In this document: one piece after another, positions 34,038 through 43,229 of the stretch
Layout of the letters: every line of letters starts with the position of its first letter
Position numbering within the stretch: the first letter of the stretch is position 1
Source: Arthrobacter sp. HY1533
GTDB lineage: Bacteria > Actinomycetota > Actinomycetes > Actinomycetales > Micrococcaceae
Reading direction: 5' to 3'
Assembly (NCBI RefSeq): GCF_027568515.1
Contig: NZ_JANKZF010000019.1
Location: 26,945-90,944 of the forward strand
DNA: 64,000 bases
Program-made: the position numbers and the translations under genes
Notes under the pieces: model-generated
Told to the model about the DNA's origin: nothing
Database searches by the model: none
What the model saw: the letters and a program-made list of their open reading frames with translations, nothing else

Positions 34038-35506
34038 CTGAAGACAGTAACGTCTTGCAAGCGGTGAGTTTTCCCCGGCACGAACGCCGCGGCATCATCT
34101 TGGGGTTGCAGTGGTACCAACTTGCTCTCGCCGGAGGCGGAATCCTGATTGCAGGGGTGTCCTCGGCCATTGGCGGCCCTGCCGGATTCCTGGGTTCCAG
34201 CCCGGCCTGGATCTTCCTGTTGCTCTTCGGTGTCCTGCAATATGCGCGAACGCCGTATCCCCTCTGGGCGCTGACCCTGACCCGATTTCTACTCCGGAAG
34301 TTGACCGGGCAAACCGCCTACTTCCTGCCCACCGAGGACCCCGTACCGGTCGGTACTCTGGTTCTTCCCGGCGGGCTCGCGTCCTTGGTCATTCATCGAA
34401 CTGTCTACGGTGAGTGCTTTGTCGTGGATGCCCAGGCCCATGAGGCCTTCGCAGTGCTGCGCTGCCGGGCCGGCGCTTTTGCCCTGCTCGACGATGACGA
34501 CAAGGCCTACGCCGTCCAAGGCTGGTCCCGGGTGCAGGCCGCCCTGGCCAAACGGCCCGTCGTGGCCAGGATTGCCATCCAGGACCACACCGTCCAGTTC
34601 CCGGCCACAGCCCTCCACGACTATTACGACCAGCAAGTGACCTCCCGTGGCGGGGAGACACCTGTTTCGGACTGGGGTGACAGCTCCTACAAGGACCTCA
34701 TCGCCGCAGCCGGGACAGCATCAAGCCATGACATTCTCCTGACACTGGTGCTGAACACCGCCAAGGCCAGGCGCCGGATCCATGACGCCGGCGGCGGCGC
34801 CCTCGGGCTGGAACACACGCTCCGCTCAGAAATCCATGCCCTGCGCACCGGGCTCAAAACCCACGGGGTGATCGTGGAGGAATGGCTCGGAGACAGGAGC
34901 TTCGCCGCGGTCCTGCGCGGGGCGTTTGACCCCGAATCGGTCATGCGCATCTCCCAACGTTCTGGGGACTTCAAGGGAGTCGACCCGAGTCAAGGCGGCC
35001 CCACGGCGTTGGAGGAACACTGGTCCTACATTCGCACCGACAGCGGCTTCCACCAAACCTTCTGGATCGCGGAATGGCCCCGCCAAAAAGTCTTCCCAGG
35101 CTTCCTGCACCCTCTGGTATACGTCGGCGGCTTCCGCCACACCGTCACCCAGGTCATCAAGGCCATCCCCACCGACCAGGCGCTGAAGGACATCCGCTCT
35201 GCCCAGGAAGCCCACGAAACCAGGCGCCGGATCAACACAAAGTTTGACCGCCCCACCACACGTGAACAACGCGCCGAGGAAGATGAAGTCCAACAGCGCG
35301 AGGAAGAAATCGTCGCAGGCCACGGTGACGTCCGCCCCGCCGCGTACATCACCATCACCGGTGGCACGCTGGAAGAACTCTCCAGCCACCGCCAGGAACT
35401 CGAATCAGCAGCCGCCAGCGCCTTCGTCGACCTGAGACTCCTCGTAGGCGAGCAATGGCCGGCCTTCATCGCCGGGGGACTGCCCCTGGGAAGAGGACTG
35501 AAATGA
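34034..35506 (+). CDS. SCO6880-family (PrgI/VirB3-like) transfer protein
   Basis: A 490-residue protein. The N-terminus has two close membrane helices (YQLALAGGGILIAGVSSAIGG; AWIFLLLFGVLQYAR) as in PrgI/VirB3, then a large cytoplasmic part similar to the N-terminal domain of VirB4 (YFLPTEDPVPVGTLVLPG, VQAALAKRPVVARIAIQD). This split is typical of the SCO6880 family in actinobacterial elements, where the ATPase domain is in the following gene. Four-base overlaps on both sides put it in the operon core. Confidence 0.8.
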   Translation: MTEDSNVLQAVSFPRHERRGIILGLQWYQLALAGGGILIAGVSSAIGGPAGFLGSSPAWIFLLLFGVLQYARTPYPLWALTLTRFLLRKLTGQTAYFLPTEDPVPVGTLVLPGGLASLVIHRTVYGECFVVDAQAHEAFAVLRCRAGAFALLDDDDKAYAVQGWSRVQAALAKRPVVARIAIQDHTVQFPATALHDYYDQQVTSRGGETPVSDWGDSSYKDLIAAAGTASSHDILLTLVLNTAKARRRIHDAGGGALGLEHTLRSEIHALRTGLKTHGVIVEEWLGDRSFAAVLRGAFDPESVMRISQRSGDFKGVDPSQGGPTALEEHWSYIRTDSGFHQTFWIAEWPRQKVFPGFLHPLVYVGGFRHTVTQVIKAIPTDQALKDIRSAQEAHETRRRINTKFDRPTTREQRAEEDEVQQREEEIVAGHGDVRPAAYITITGGTLEELSSHRQELESAAASAFVDLRLLVGEQWPAFIAGGLPLGRGLK

Positions 35507-36963
35507 AGACCACCCAGCAATCCGTCACCTTCATTCCCAGCAATGAGTCCCGTAGCGCCAGGCGGCAACGCCGGGCGCTGCAGGGCCAAGCCGTCGCCGG
35601 TCAGCAGGAACCCTTCTGGAAGAAGCTGGGACTGTTGGTCGGCGACGAGGAAGGACCAGCCGCCGCGCAACATCTGCAGCCATTCGGTCCTCATTCCCTC
35701 AAGGGCCCGCACCGGCTGCACCCGGCTCCTCACCGCGCCTCGACCATGACCTTCGCCGCCGCGTATCCCTTCATCACTGAATCCGGGCTCGGCCACGAAG
35801 GCACCTACATCGGCAGCGATGTTTTCGGCTCCGGCGCCTTCTCCTACGATCCCTGGGTGCTGTACGAGAAGGGCGTTATCAGCGGCCCCTCCATCGTGAT
35901 CATTGGCACCGTGGGGACAGGGAAGTCCATGTGCGCGAAGTCCCTCGTAGCCCGCTCCATCACCCTGGGCCGCAAAGCCGCCGTCGCCTCCGATCCCAAA
36001 GGGGAATGGGTTCCCGTGGCGAAAGCTGTGGGTGGCAAGGTCATCTCCGTGGGTCCGGGGCGGCCCACTAGGGTCAACCCTCTCGACGCTGGTCCCCGAT
36101 CCCGGGACCTATCGAACGCGCAATGGCAGGCCGTGGTCCGGCAACGACGCCGACAGCTGCTCGTCGCCCTCGTATCCCTGATGAGACAGGGGGTTCCGAT
36201 GCTTCCGGTCGAACACACGGCCTTGGACATGGCATTGACCGAGGCCGTTGCCGCCAACGAGACCCCGACACTGCCCATGGTCCTGGAATACCTGCTCAAC
36301 CCCTCGAAGGAGACCCGGGAACTCGTCGGCCCCGACGGTGGCCGGGCCGTCGCTCATTCCCTGCGGCGCACCGTGTCAGGGGACCTGGAGGGCATGTTTG
36401 ATGCACCCTCTACAGTCTCCTTTGACGCTGACGCGCCGATGATGGTCATGGACACCTCAGCGCTGATCGGGGCCTCGGAACAGGCGCTCTCCCTCGCCGC
36501 GGCCTGCGGGGCGACCTGGTTGGAAGCGGCCATCACCAACCCCGACGGTGGCAAGCGCATCGTGGTCTACGACGAGGGATGGCGCATGCTGGCTGACCCG
36601 TACATGCTGGTCAAAATGAGCGAACAGTGGCGGCTCGCCCGTACCTACGGCATCTCCAATCTGCTGATCATGCACAAAGTTGCAGACCTGAATGAGATTG
36701 GCGACAGCACCAGCGGCCACCGCCAAAAAGCCCTCGGGCTACTGACCGAGGCGGACACCCGGATAATTTACCGGCAAAAGCACGACTCCATGCGGCTGAC
36801 CAAGGACGCCCTCGGCCTCACCGAGGCCGAATGCGGCCAGGTTGAAGAACTGCCCAAGGGGGTCGGTCTGTGGAAGGTCGGCAACCGTTCCTTCATCGTC
36901 GCCAACCAAGTCACCAGCGATGAACTCACCGTCTTCAGCACCGATCACAGGATGATGCCATGA
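35503..36963 (+). CDS. VirB4/TraC-type transfer ATPase
   Basis: A 486-residue ATPase powering the secretion channel. Walker A is IGTVGTGKSMCAKSL, Walker B is RIVVYDEGWRMLADPY, and SNLLIMHKVADL with TRIIYRQKH follows as in VirB4 proteins. The first 75 residues are a basic, probably disordered lead. The N-terminal VirB4 domain is supplied by the preceding SCO6880-type protein. ATG 35503 overlaps the upstream stop (ATGA). Confidence 0.87.
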   Translation: MKTTQQSVTFIPSNESRSARRQRRALQGQAVAGQQEPFWKKLGLLVGDEEGPAAAQHLQPFGPHSLKGPHRLHPAPHRASTMTFAAAYPFITESGLGHEGTYIGSDVFGSGAFSYDPWVLYEKGVISGPSIVIIGTVGTGKSMCAKSLVARSITLGRKAAVASDPKGEWVPVAKAVGGKVISVGPGRPTRVNPLDAGPRSRDLSNAQWQAVVRQRRRQLLVALVSLMRQGVPMLPVEHTALDMALTEAVAANETPTLPMVLEYLLNPSKETRELVGPDGGRAVAHSLRRTVSGDLEGMFDAPSTVSFDADAPMMVMDTSALIGASEQALSLAAACGATWLEAAITNPDGGKRIVVYDEGWRMLADPYMLVKMSEQWRLARTYGISNLLIMHKVADLNEIGDSTSGHRQKALGLLTEADTRIIYRQKHDSMRLTKDALGLTEAECGQVEELPKGVGLWKVGNRSFIVANQVTSDELTVFSTDHRMMP

Positions 36964-38771
36964 GCATCGTGCACGCAGACTCCACACCGCTGATCACCGT
37001 CGGCCTGCTGTCCGTTGCAGGGTATGTCGGATTCAGCGCACTAACCGCGGCAGCCGCAAACGTCGCCTCACAGTGGAAATGTGGACAGGGATTGAGCGGA
37101 CCACCCAGCCCGGTGGCCGCCATCGGAATGTTCACCGGGAACTTTGCCGCCATCGGCCAACCACCACCAGGATGCACTGTAGGCACCGGTGCGGTCTGGG
37201 CCCTCCTTGGCCCGGTACTGGTCCTGCTGCTGGTGGCCGTGCTGTTCGCCTTTTTCCTGTGGCGGAGCTGGCGCCAATCAGGGGCGTGGCTGCGCCAAGA
37301 CATCCTCGGCCGGGACGGCATGGCCCAACGCGCCGAAGTAGTGCGCGAGTACGGACGCCGGGCTGCGCTGAAACGGGGAAGGATCACCCGCCCCGGACTA
37401 AAACACCCCACATTGGCTGACGTGTCCTGGACCCTGGGCACCTCCCGTGGCACCAAGGTCCACGTCTCGACCGAGGAATCCATGGTCATCCAAGGCGCCC
37501 CACGCTCCGGCAAAGGCCTGTTTGTCGTCATCAACGCCATTCTGGACGCACCCGGCGCGGTCGTAACGACCTCCACCCGAGCCGACAACCTAGCCGTCAC
37601 CATGAAAGCCCGGGCCACCGGCAGGCGCCCCGTGACAGTCTTTGACCCGCAAGGCATGTCCGGACTGACCTCCACACTGCGCTGGTCCCCAGTACGCGGC
37701 TGTGAAGATCCGGATGTGGCAGTTCGGCGGGCGCTGGTGATTTCGGCGGATTCGAAAATGAGCGGGGAAAACGCGGCCTGGCAGAAGCGGGCACAAATCG
37801 TCCTGCAATGCCTGCTGCACGCTGCAGCCCTCTCGGGCGAAGGCATTCAAGCGTTCCGGCGCTGGTCATCGAACCCTACATTGGCCAGCGAGGCGCTGGA
37901 CATCCTGAACGGGCCCCGGGCAGCCTTGGGCTGGCATTCAGACCTGATGGGCATCCTCGAAGACGACCCCAGGAACACGTCGAACTCATGGATCGGCGTC
38001 TCCGCCGCCGCCGCACCCCTATCCTCACCCCGAGTCCTCGCCGCCCTGGACCCGGTGAACCGTGAGGACGAATTTGACCCCCAAGCCTTCATCCGCGACC
38101 GCGGAACCCTGTACCTGATCGGTACCAAGTCCGGGGCAGCAGCAGCGGGACCGTACCTCTCAGCATTGATTGATGACATTGACGCCGCGGCCAGGGAACT
38201 GGCCTTCACCGCACCAGGCGGCAGGCTGGATCCGCCCCTGTCCCTGATCCTGGATGAAATCGCCAACCTCTCGCCCTGGCCGGGACTGCCGATCGTGCTC
38301 TCCGATGGTGGAGGCATCGGGATCTCCACCTTGGTCGTCCTCCAATCCCTCTCCCAAGCACGTTCGGGCTGGTCGATCGAGGAAGCCTCCACCATTTGGG
38401 AATCAGCCATCATCAAAGTCATCTTCGGAGGCGGCTCGGACGAGCGGGACCTGCGCGACCTGGCTTCCTTGTTGGGGGAGCGGCGCCACACCTACAGAAC
38501 CCACTCCTGGTCATCCCAAGGCAGGCAGGAAGGCGAGCAGATCCGGGACCTGCCCGTCATCGCTTTGCACGAAATCCGGCGCCTGCCCGTAGGGACAGCC
38601 TTGATGCTGGGCCGACGCACCCGCCCCATCCTGCTAGACCTGCGTGGCTGGCACCAACGCCGCGACGCAGCCGCGCTGGGCCGCTCCAAGATCGAAGCAG
38701 AAGACGCCCTCGCCCAAGGCCACATCCACCAACAAGTTGTGGGGAAGGAGGCCCGTGATGAATCCCTTTGA
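36960..38771 (+). CDS. TraG/VirD4-type coupling protein
   Basis: A 603-residue coupling ATPase linking relaxosome to channel. Two N-terminal membrane helices (LITVGLLSVAGYVGFSALTA; AVWALLGPVLVLLLVAVLFAFFLW) precede the motor domain with Walker A IQGAPRSGKGLFVV and Walker B LSLILDEIANLSPW; TLVVLQSLSQARSGW is the usual sensor region. ATGA overlap with the VirB4 gene. The next gene starts inside its last 14 bases. Confidence 0.88.
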   Translation: MSIVHADSTPLITVGLLSVAGYVGFSALTAAAANVASQWKCGQGLSGPPSPVAAIGMFTGNFAAIGQPPPGCTVGTGAVWALLGPVLVLLLVAVLFAFFLWRSWRQSGAWLRQDILGRDGMAQRAEVVREYGRRAALKRGRITRPGLKHPTLADVSWTLGTSRGTKVHVSTEESMVIQGAPRSGKGLFVVINAILDAPGAVVTTSTRADNLAVTMKARATGRRPVTVFDPQGMSGLTSTLRWSPVRGCEDPDVAVRRALVISADSKMSGENAAWQKRAQIVLQCLLHAAALSGEGIQAFRRWSSNPTLASEALDILNGPRAALGWHSDLMGILEDDPRNTSNSWIGVSAAAAPLSSPRVLAALDPVNREDEFDPQAFIRDRGTLYLIGTKSGAAAAGPYLSALIDDIDAAARELAFTAPGGRLDPPLSLILDEIANLSPWPGLPIVLSDGGGIGISTLVVLQSLSQARSGWSIEEASTIWESAIIKVIFGGGSDERDLRDLASLLGERRHTYRTHSWSSQGRQEGEQIRDLPVIALHEIRRLPVGTALMLGRRTRPILLDLRGWHQRRDAAALGRSKIEAEDALAQGHIHQQVVGKEARDESL

Positions 38772-39291
38772 CGACGACGAAGCCGCCGACACGCTCTTCG
38801 GCGACCTCGCCACGGGAGAGCTCCTCGACGGCCTTCCCGGTGGTTTGGTGGATCCCACCTATCGGTGGCGGGAACTTGACAGTGTGAGCGCACCCAAGGC
38901 GTGGAGGGCGTTGATCGGGTGGGTGTCCTGGTTTGTGGCCACCTACCGGCTGACGACCTCGGTCGTCCCTGACTGCTGGTGGAGGCACCCGGAACTCGTC
39001 GCCGAGCTCTACGCCCTACAAAAAGCCGAGCTGGCCTCCTTCACCCAAACCGATCCCGGCTTCGGACCGCTCGGCTTCCACGAACGGCTGCCCCTGGCCA
39101 TCGAACGCCTGAGGCTGGAGACCAGAACCATTGGCTGCGTGGGACTCCAAGTCCACCGTGAGACCAGTCCCCGGCTGCTTCCCACCGATGATCCCGAGTT
39201 CATGGCATGGACCACCGAACCACACCAAACGGCGACTGAAAATTCAGGAGACGCTGGTCATGTGGTTCGGGGCAGTTCGCGCCATGGATAA
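38758..39291 (+). CDS. DUF4913-like element protein
   Basis: A 177-residue protein whose centre (AWRALIGWVSWFVATYRL, then CWWRHPELVAELYALQKAEL) matches the pattern of DUF4913, a family common next to coupling-protein genes on actinobacterial elements and of unknown role. ATG 38758 lies 14 bases inside the coupling gene, with GGAAGGAGG upstream. An acidic start (NPFDDDEAADTLF) may act in protein contact. Possibly a relaxosome or coupling accessory. Confidence 0.65.
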   Translation: MNPFDDDEAADTLFGDLATGELLDGLPGGLVDPTYRWRELDSVSAPKAWRALIGWVSWFVATYRLTTSVVPDCWWRHPELVAELYALQKAELASFTQTDPGFGPLGFHERLPLAIERLRLETRTIGCVGLQVHRETSPRLLPTDDPEFMAWTTEPHQTATENSGDAGHVVRGSSRHG

Positions 39292-39342
39292 GTATCACCG
39301 CAAACACGGAGATAACTCTTAGAAGTAAGGGAGGTGGCCGTC

Positions 39343-40494
39343 GTGGCCCCTGCAACTAGCGAACACCCGGACAGCGAGGAGGAAGTGGGCCAGCACCCTG
39401 CCGGCCCACGTCCGAGCGATGAAGACCGGTTGGCTGGCTTGACCCAGCAACTGCAGACCCAGTTGGAAAACGCCATATCCACGCCAGGACGCTGGCACAT
39501 GCTACTGGACACCTCGGCGACCATGTGGCGATACTCCGGCGGCAACGTCGCCCTACTCATAGCTCAAATGGCAGAACGCGGGCAACAGTTGCCCCTCCTG
39601 GTGGCAGGCTTTCGCGAGTGGGAACGGAACGGCCGCTATGTACTCAAAGGCGAGCACGCCCTGTGGGTCCTCGCGCCACGGACAGCAACCAAAAACACGA
39701 ATGTGGACCAAATGACCGACGCGAAAGCGGCACCTTCCCCTAACGTACAGCTCGACGGCGACTCCAAGGACACCGATCATCGCAAGATTGTTGGTTGGCG
39801 TGCCCAAGCGGTTTTCGACGTGTCCCAAACCGAAGGGCAACCGATCTATATTCCACGACCCAAGGTGGTTGTTGGAACTACCACCAAGGGTCTGTGGGAG
39901 GCGTTAGTGAAATTCGCACAGAACCAAGGATTCACTGTTGAGCAATCGATGGGTCAATACGGCCTCGCGAGCGGATACACGGACTTCGCTGACCGGAAGA
40001 TCCACATTGGCATGTGGCTGGACCGAGAAGAACGACTGTCCGTGCTGGCCCATGAAATCGGCCACGTCTGCCTCCACGGCCCCGACGACAAACTCGGGAT
40101 GCTCTACGGAAGCAGTCTGGAGCATCGCGGTCTGGCCGAAGTTGAAGCCGAATCTGTCGCATACACGGTGTTGCTCGCCCACGGCATCAATCACAGTGCC
40201 CAATCAGGCAGCTACCTCGCAGGATGGGCTGACCAAGTGCTGGCCGTCGAACATTCCCAACTGTCGGGTTCATCGACCGGGAAGAAACCATCCAGCAGGC
40301 TCGAGATCGCCCGCTCCACCCTCGCCCGAGTGACATCCGCATGCCGGTCCATCCTCGAAGTCACACAGCCACACAACCTCGGCGGCAAACCCGCCACGGC
40401 GGGTGCGGCCGTCGCCCACGAGCGCGGCGACCTCACCGGGCCCGTGGCCGGCCACCAAGCCATCGGTACCACTCCGACGATGGGCGCGTCATAA
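39343..40494 (+). CDS. ardC: ArdC-like antirestriction protein
   Basis: A 383-residue protein. The N-terminal ssDNA-binding (DUF1738-like) region shows MWRYSGGNVALLIAQM and VLKGEHALWVLAP; the C-terminal metallopeptidase-like domain has the zinc motif LAHEIGHVCLHG and a downstream Glu region EVEAESVAYTVL. ArdC proteins enter recipients during conjugation and protect incoming single strands from restriction (established for plasmid pSA ArdC). GTG 39343 has GGAGG eight bases upstream; GTG 39334 is too close to it. A Gly/Ala-rich tail follows the peptidase domain. Confidence 0.85.
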   Translation: MAPATSEHPDSEEEVGQHPAGPRPSDEDRLAGLTQQLQTQLENAISTPGRWHMLLDTSATMWRYSGGNVALLIAQMAERGQQLPLLVAGFREWERNGRYVLKGEHALWVLAPRTATKNTNVDQMTDAKAAPSPNVQLDGDSKDTDHRKIVGWRAQAVFDVSQTEGQPIYIPRPKVVVGTTTKGLWEALVKFAQNQGFTVEQSMGQYGLASGYTDFADRKIHIGMWLDREERLSVLAHEIGHVCLHGPDDKLGMLYGSSLEHRGLAEVEAESVAYTVLLAHGINHSAQSGSYLAGWADQVLAVEHSQLSGSSTGKKPSSRLEIARSTLARVTSACRSILEVTQPHNLGGKPATAGAAVAHERGDLTGPVAGHQAIGTTPTMGAS

Positions 40495-40553
40495 ACCAAG
40501 CAAGACACCCAGCCGGGCACGCCGGCCGGAACCAAGAAAGGCAGGAAAAGAAA

Positions 40554-41054
40554 ATGGGCACCAGAATCCCAGTAAGCATCAACGGCAACCTCGTCGCCGA
40601 TCCGGAACTCTCCTACGGGGATTCCGGCATCGCCCACGCGAAGCTGCGCGTCGCTGTCAACCAGCGCTTCCAGGCAGCCGACGGCACCTGGCGTGACGGT
40701 ATCCCGGTCTTCCACAACGTCTCCGCATTTAGGGCTCTGGCCGAGAACATCTCACGTTCCATGAAGAAGGGCGACCCGGTCATCGTCTCGGGGGAACTGG
40801 AATTCAGGTCCTATGAGAAGGATGGCGCCCAGCACGAAGCCCGCCGAATCATCGCCGAGATCGTTGGACCCGACCTCAGATTTGGAACAACGTCCTACGA
40901 ACCGACGCCCAAACCGATCCCTACGGTAACCTTGGGAAGCCCAGAACATGTTCAATCCGAGCCAAGGATTACCAATAGTTCGGGTTGGGTACCGACAATG
41001 CCAGCCACGTCGCCGCAGTTCGGAGGAATTGGAACCAACGGTATCCAAATGTGA
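40554..41054 (+). CDS. ssb: Single-stranded DNA-binding protein of the element
   Basis: A 166-residue OB-fold SSB: SINGNLVADPELSYGDSGIAHAKLRVAVNQRF, then VFHNVSAFRALAENISRSMKKGDPVIVSGELEFRSYEKDG in order (each shown in part). The C-terminus lacks the DDDIPF-type acidic tip of housekeeping SSB, so it may not recruit the same partners. It follows ArdC, forming a leading-region pair that protects transferred ssDNA. The chromosome has its own ssb at 60500. Confidence 0.87.
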   Translation: MGTRIPVSINGNLVADPELSYGDSGIAHAKLRVAVNQRFQAADGTWRDGIPVFHNVSAFRALAENISRSMKKGDPVIVSGELEFRSYEKDGAQHEARRIIAEIVGPDLRFGTTSYEPTPKPIPTVTLGSPEHVQSEPRITNSSGWVPTMPATSPQFGGIGTNGIQM

Positions 41055-41066
41055 CTTTGTTGACAA

Positions 41067-41813
41067 CTAGCTATCGTTGGGGCCCAGCTCTGCGCCCGAA
41101 ATTGTCAGCACATTGCGCATTTCCGTGCGAAGCGAACGAAGGACGTGGATTAGCCCCATCTTTGCGTCTATAAGTGATGCGCGATACGACTCATCGTGTC
41201 TTTGAGCATCTCTCCTGTCGTCAGATAATCGCGGTGAGCTTTGTTCGGACGACCTTACCGAGCGCAATTTGTCTAAGGCTGCCACCACGGCAAAGCAACG
41301 CGTGACTAGACCTTCACGTAGCAGTTCCGTTTCTCCCTCTAGGCCGAGTACGGCGCTCGATGACGCCGCTGGATCGTCTAGGAACTCATAGAGGTTGAGG
41401 ATTGACCGGCGAAGATTTGATGTAATGCCAAAAGCGGCCAAGGGATCAGTCTGACCCAATAAGGTTGGGATGGCTATTGCTATCGCTTTGATGTCTTCTA
41501 CGATTGTTTTTTCAATCGGCGTCCCAACGACGGCAGTGACTTTTTCAAGAACCTTTTCTAGCTCGTCAGTGTCGGCTCGGCCGGAAATCGCCTTCCTTAT
41601 TCTTTCGACCAGTTCTGGCACGAAGCCGTACTTCACAGCAGCGGTTATTACTTCGTCCCATAGGATATCAGCCTCGACCTCATCAGGAAACAATCCTTCA
41701 CGAAGCCCCGATTCTAGTGCGATTCTCATGACGATTTTGGGTTTCGTTATTATTGAGGAAATTTCGTCGTAAAGCTCGAGGCCTAAACCATCGAGTGCTG
41801 TAGGCGCGACCAT
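41067..41813 (-). CDS. Protein with N-terminal adaptor-like helical domain (EAD-like), B partner
   Basis: A 248-residue soluble protein. Residues about 8-90 (LYDEISSIITKPKIV, MRIALESGL, ILWDEVITAAVKYGFV, ELVERIRKAI, DTDELEKVLEKV) align along their length with the C-terminal domain of the gene upstream at 41831. The pattern, including LW-x-x-V and a following G-x-x-x-x-LV, resembles effector-associated domains, helical adaptors that link sensors and effectors in bacterial conflict systems. The rest is helical (ETELLREGLVTRCFAVVAAL) without a motif I know. A/T-richer than flanks. Second gene of a two-gene operon with a 17-base gap. Confidence 0.6.
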   Translation of the reverse strand: MVAPTALDGLGLELYDEISSIITKPKIVMRIALESGLREGLFPDEVEADILWDEVITAAVKYGFVPELVERIRKAISGRADTDELEKVLEKVTAVVGTPIEKTIVEDIKAIAIAIPTLLGQTDPLAAFGITSNLRRSILNLYEFLDDPAASSSAVLGLEGETELLREGLVTRCFAVVAALDKLRSVRSSEQSSPRLSDDRRDAQRHDESYRASLIDAKMGLIHVLRSLRTEMRNVLTISGAELGPNDS

Positions 41814-41830
41814 TTCTTCATTTACACAGT

Positions 41831-42511
41831 CTACTGACGATTCAGTCGCGAAATTATTTCGCGTATTTCATCTACATCTACGCGATGTTCCAGTTTCTTA
41901 TGAATACGAAGAATTAAATTATCGGTCTTACCAAAGCGTTCGGATATTCCAATGACATCTGGCCAGAGCGTCTCGGCCGAAATGTTTTCATCTACTAATT
42001 TGCCGGGAATAATCCCCGCTTGGATGGCTATTTGTCGTATGGTTTGAGGAGATGATATTGCAACAGGAAGTAAATCACCAAGACGTATCAAATCAGCTCT
42101 ACGTTCTGAATCATTCATAGTAAGGCTTCCATTCGCCTTGGATGTGGAAACTTGTTTGATATATTCATCGCTTGCCGGAGCGCTTCGGCTAAGATTCGTC
42201 AAACTAGTATGTGCTTGGAGATCCGTTGGGTTTGCATTAAATACTTCATGATCGCTTTGAAACTCTGAAGTGCTTGTCCGTGAGCTGCGGGAAAGTGGCA
42301 GTCCTGCCGACCATTGCTTACCCAGTGACGTCAAAGCCGCAGGGTATCCTAACCAAACAGTTACAAGAACTACGGTTACAACACCGCCTGTTGTCCAATC
42401 GCGGGCTAATCCTGTCACGATTCCGGCACTGAACGCGGATGCGCCCACCAAGTACCAGCAAACTAAGCGCTTGCGAAGGCTGCCATGAGATGAAGCCGTT
42501 TGCTCATTCAT
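41831..42511 (-). CDS. Membrane protein with C-terminal adaptor-like helical domain (EAD-like)
   Basis: A 226-residue protein. Two membrane helices near the N-terminus (VCWYLVGASAFSAGIVTGL; GGVVTVVLVTVWLGYPAAL), a polar linker of about 70 residues, then a C-terminal helical domain (LIRLGDLLPVAISSP, IRQIAIQAGI, TLWPDVIGISERFGK, NLILRIHKKL, DVDEIREIISRLN). That domain is homologous to the N-terminus of the downstream gene at 41067. The pair looks like a membrane protein and a soluble partner that meet through like domains. No catalytic motif in either. Confidence 0.6.
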   Translation of the reverse strand: MNEQTASSHGSLRKRLVCWYLVGASAFSAGIVTGLARDWTTGGVVTVVLVTVWLGYPAALTSLGKQWSAGLPLSRSSRTSTSEFQSDHEVFNANPTDLQAHTSLTNLSRSAPASDEYIKQVSTSKANGSLTMNDSERRADLIRLGDLLPVAISSPQTIRQIAIQAGIIPGKLVDENISAETLWPDVIGISERFGKTDNLILRIHKKLEHRVDVDEIREIISRLNRQ

Positions 42512-42638
42512 CGCCCCTCGCTCTTTCGCTTAGTCATAGAAGAATGGACCAAAAGTGTCTAAATGGCAACCCCGCGTTGAATCTCTGATTGAGAGGGATC
42601 GGAGCTTACTCGCTGGACCCTCAGACTTACTTTCGAAG

Positions 42639-43202
42639 TCAAGCAGTCCTTGACAACGTATTTCGCGTATTGAGATAGGGAACGGCAGCTGCTGAAGCGT
42701 AGGCATGATAGTCAGCCGCCATCAGGTAATAGATATCCGGCCATGGACCGTGCACATGGATCTGGGCCGGGTCAGGCGAGATGAGCAGGATTGAGCCGCG
42801 CCAGATTTCATCGGGGAGAGCTTCCACCCAGGCCCTCTGGATGTGTCCGAATTTGTCCCAGCGGATGGTGGCCCACGCGCCAAGTGGATCTGTGGCGTGG
42901 ATGTCCAGGATGGTGATTTCGGTGGAGACACGCAGGTGACCCTTGACAGCGGCGAAGTGTTCCCATTGCTGGACGGCATGGGTGATCCACGCCTTGGAAC
43001 GGCGGATTTTTACGAACCAGATCGCCGCCGCAACGCCGGCCAGGATGACAGCAGCAGCCACCAAAGCCCAGCCGACCACTGCGGCCGCCGCCTCGCCCAG
43101 GAACAGCCGAATGGCTGTGGCGAGGCAGACACAGCTGACCACGGTGAGTGTGACCGCCCAGCCGGATGAGGTCCGGGGTTTGACCATCGGATTCGTTCGC
43201 AT
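42639..43202 (-). CDS. Membrane protein near relaxase gene
   Basis: A 187-residue protein with two membrane helices (WAVTLTVVSCVCLATAIRLFL; VGWALVAAAVILAGVAAAIWF) and a soluble alpha/beta domain of 110 residues (HLRVSTEITILDIHATDP..., IYYLMAADYHAYASAAAVPYL). No family recognised. ATG 43202 follows AGAGGTTGAG; ATG 43187 is possible. It lies 27 bases after the relaxase stop on the same strand and is probably in that operon. Possible accessory to mating. Confidence 0.6.
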   Translation of the reverse strand: MRTNPMVKPRTSSGWAVTLTVVSCVCLATAIRLFLGEAAAAVVGWALVAAAVILAGVAAAIWFVKIRRSKAWITHAVQQWEHFAAVKGHLRVSTEITILDIHATDPLGAWATIRWDKFGHIQRAWVEALPDEIWRGSILLISPDPAQIHVHGPWPDIYYLMAADYHAYASAAAVPYLNTRNTLSRTA

Positions 43203-43229
43203 GACTCAACCTCTGCCTATTTACCGATT

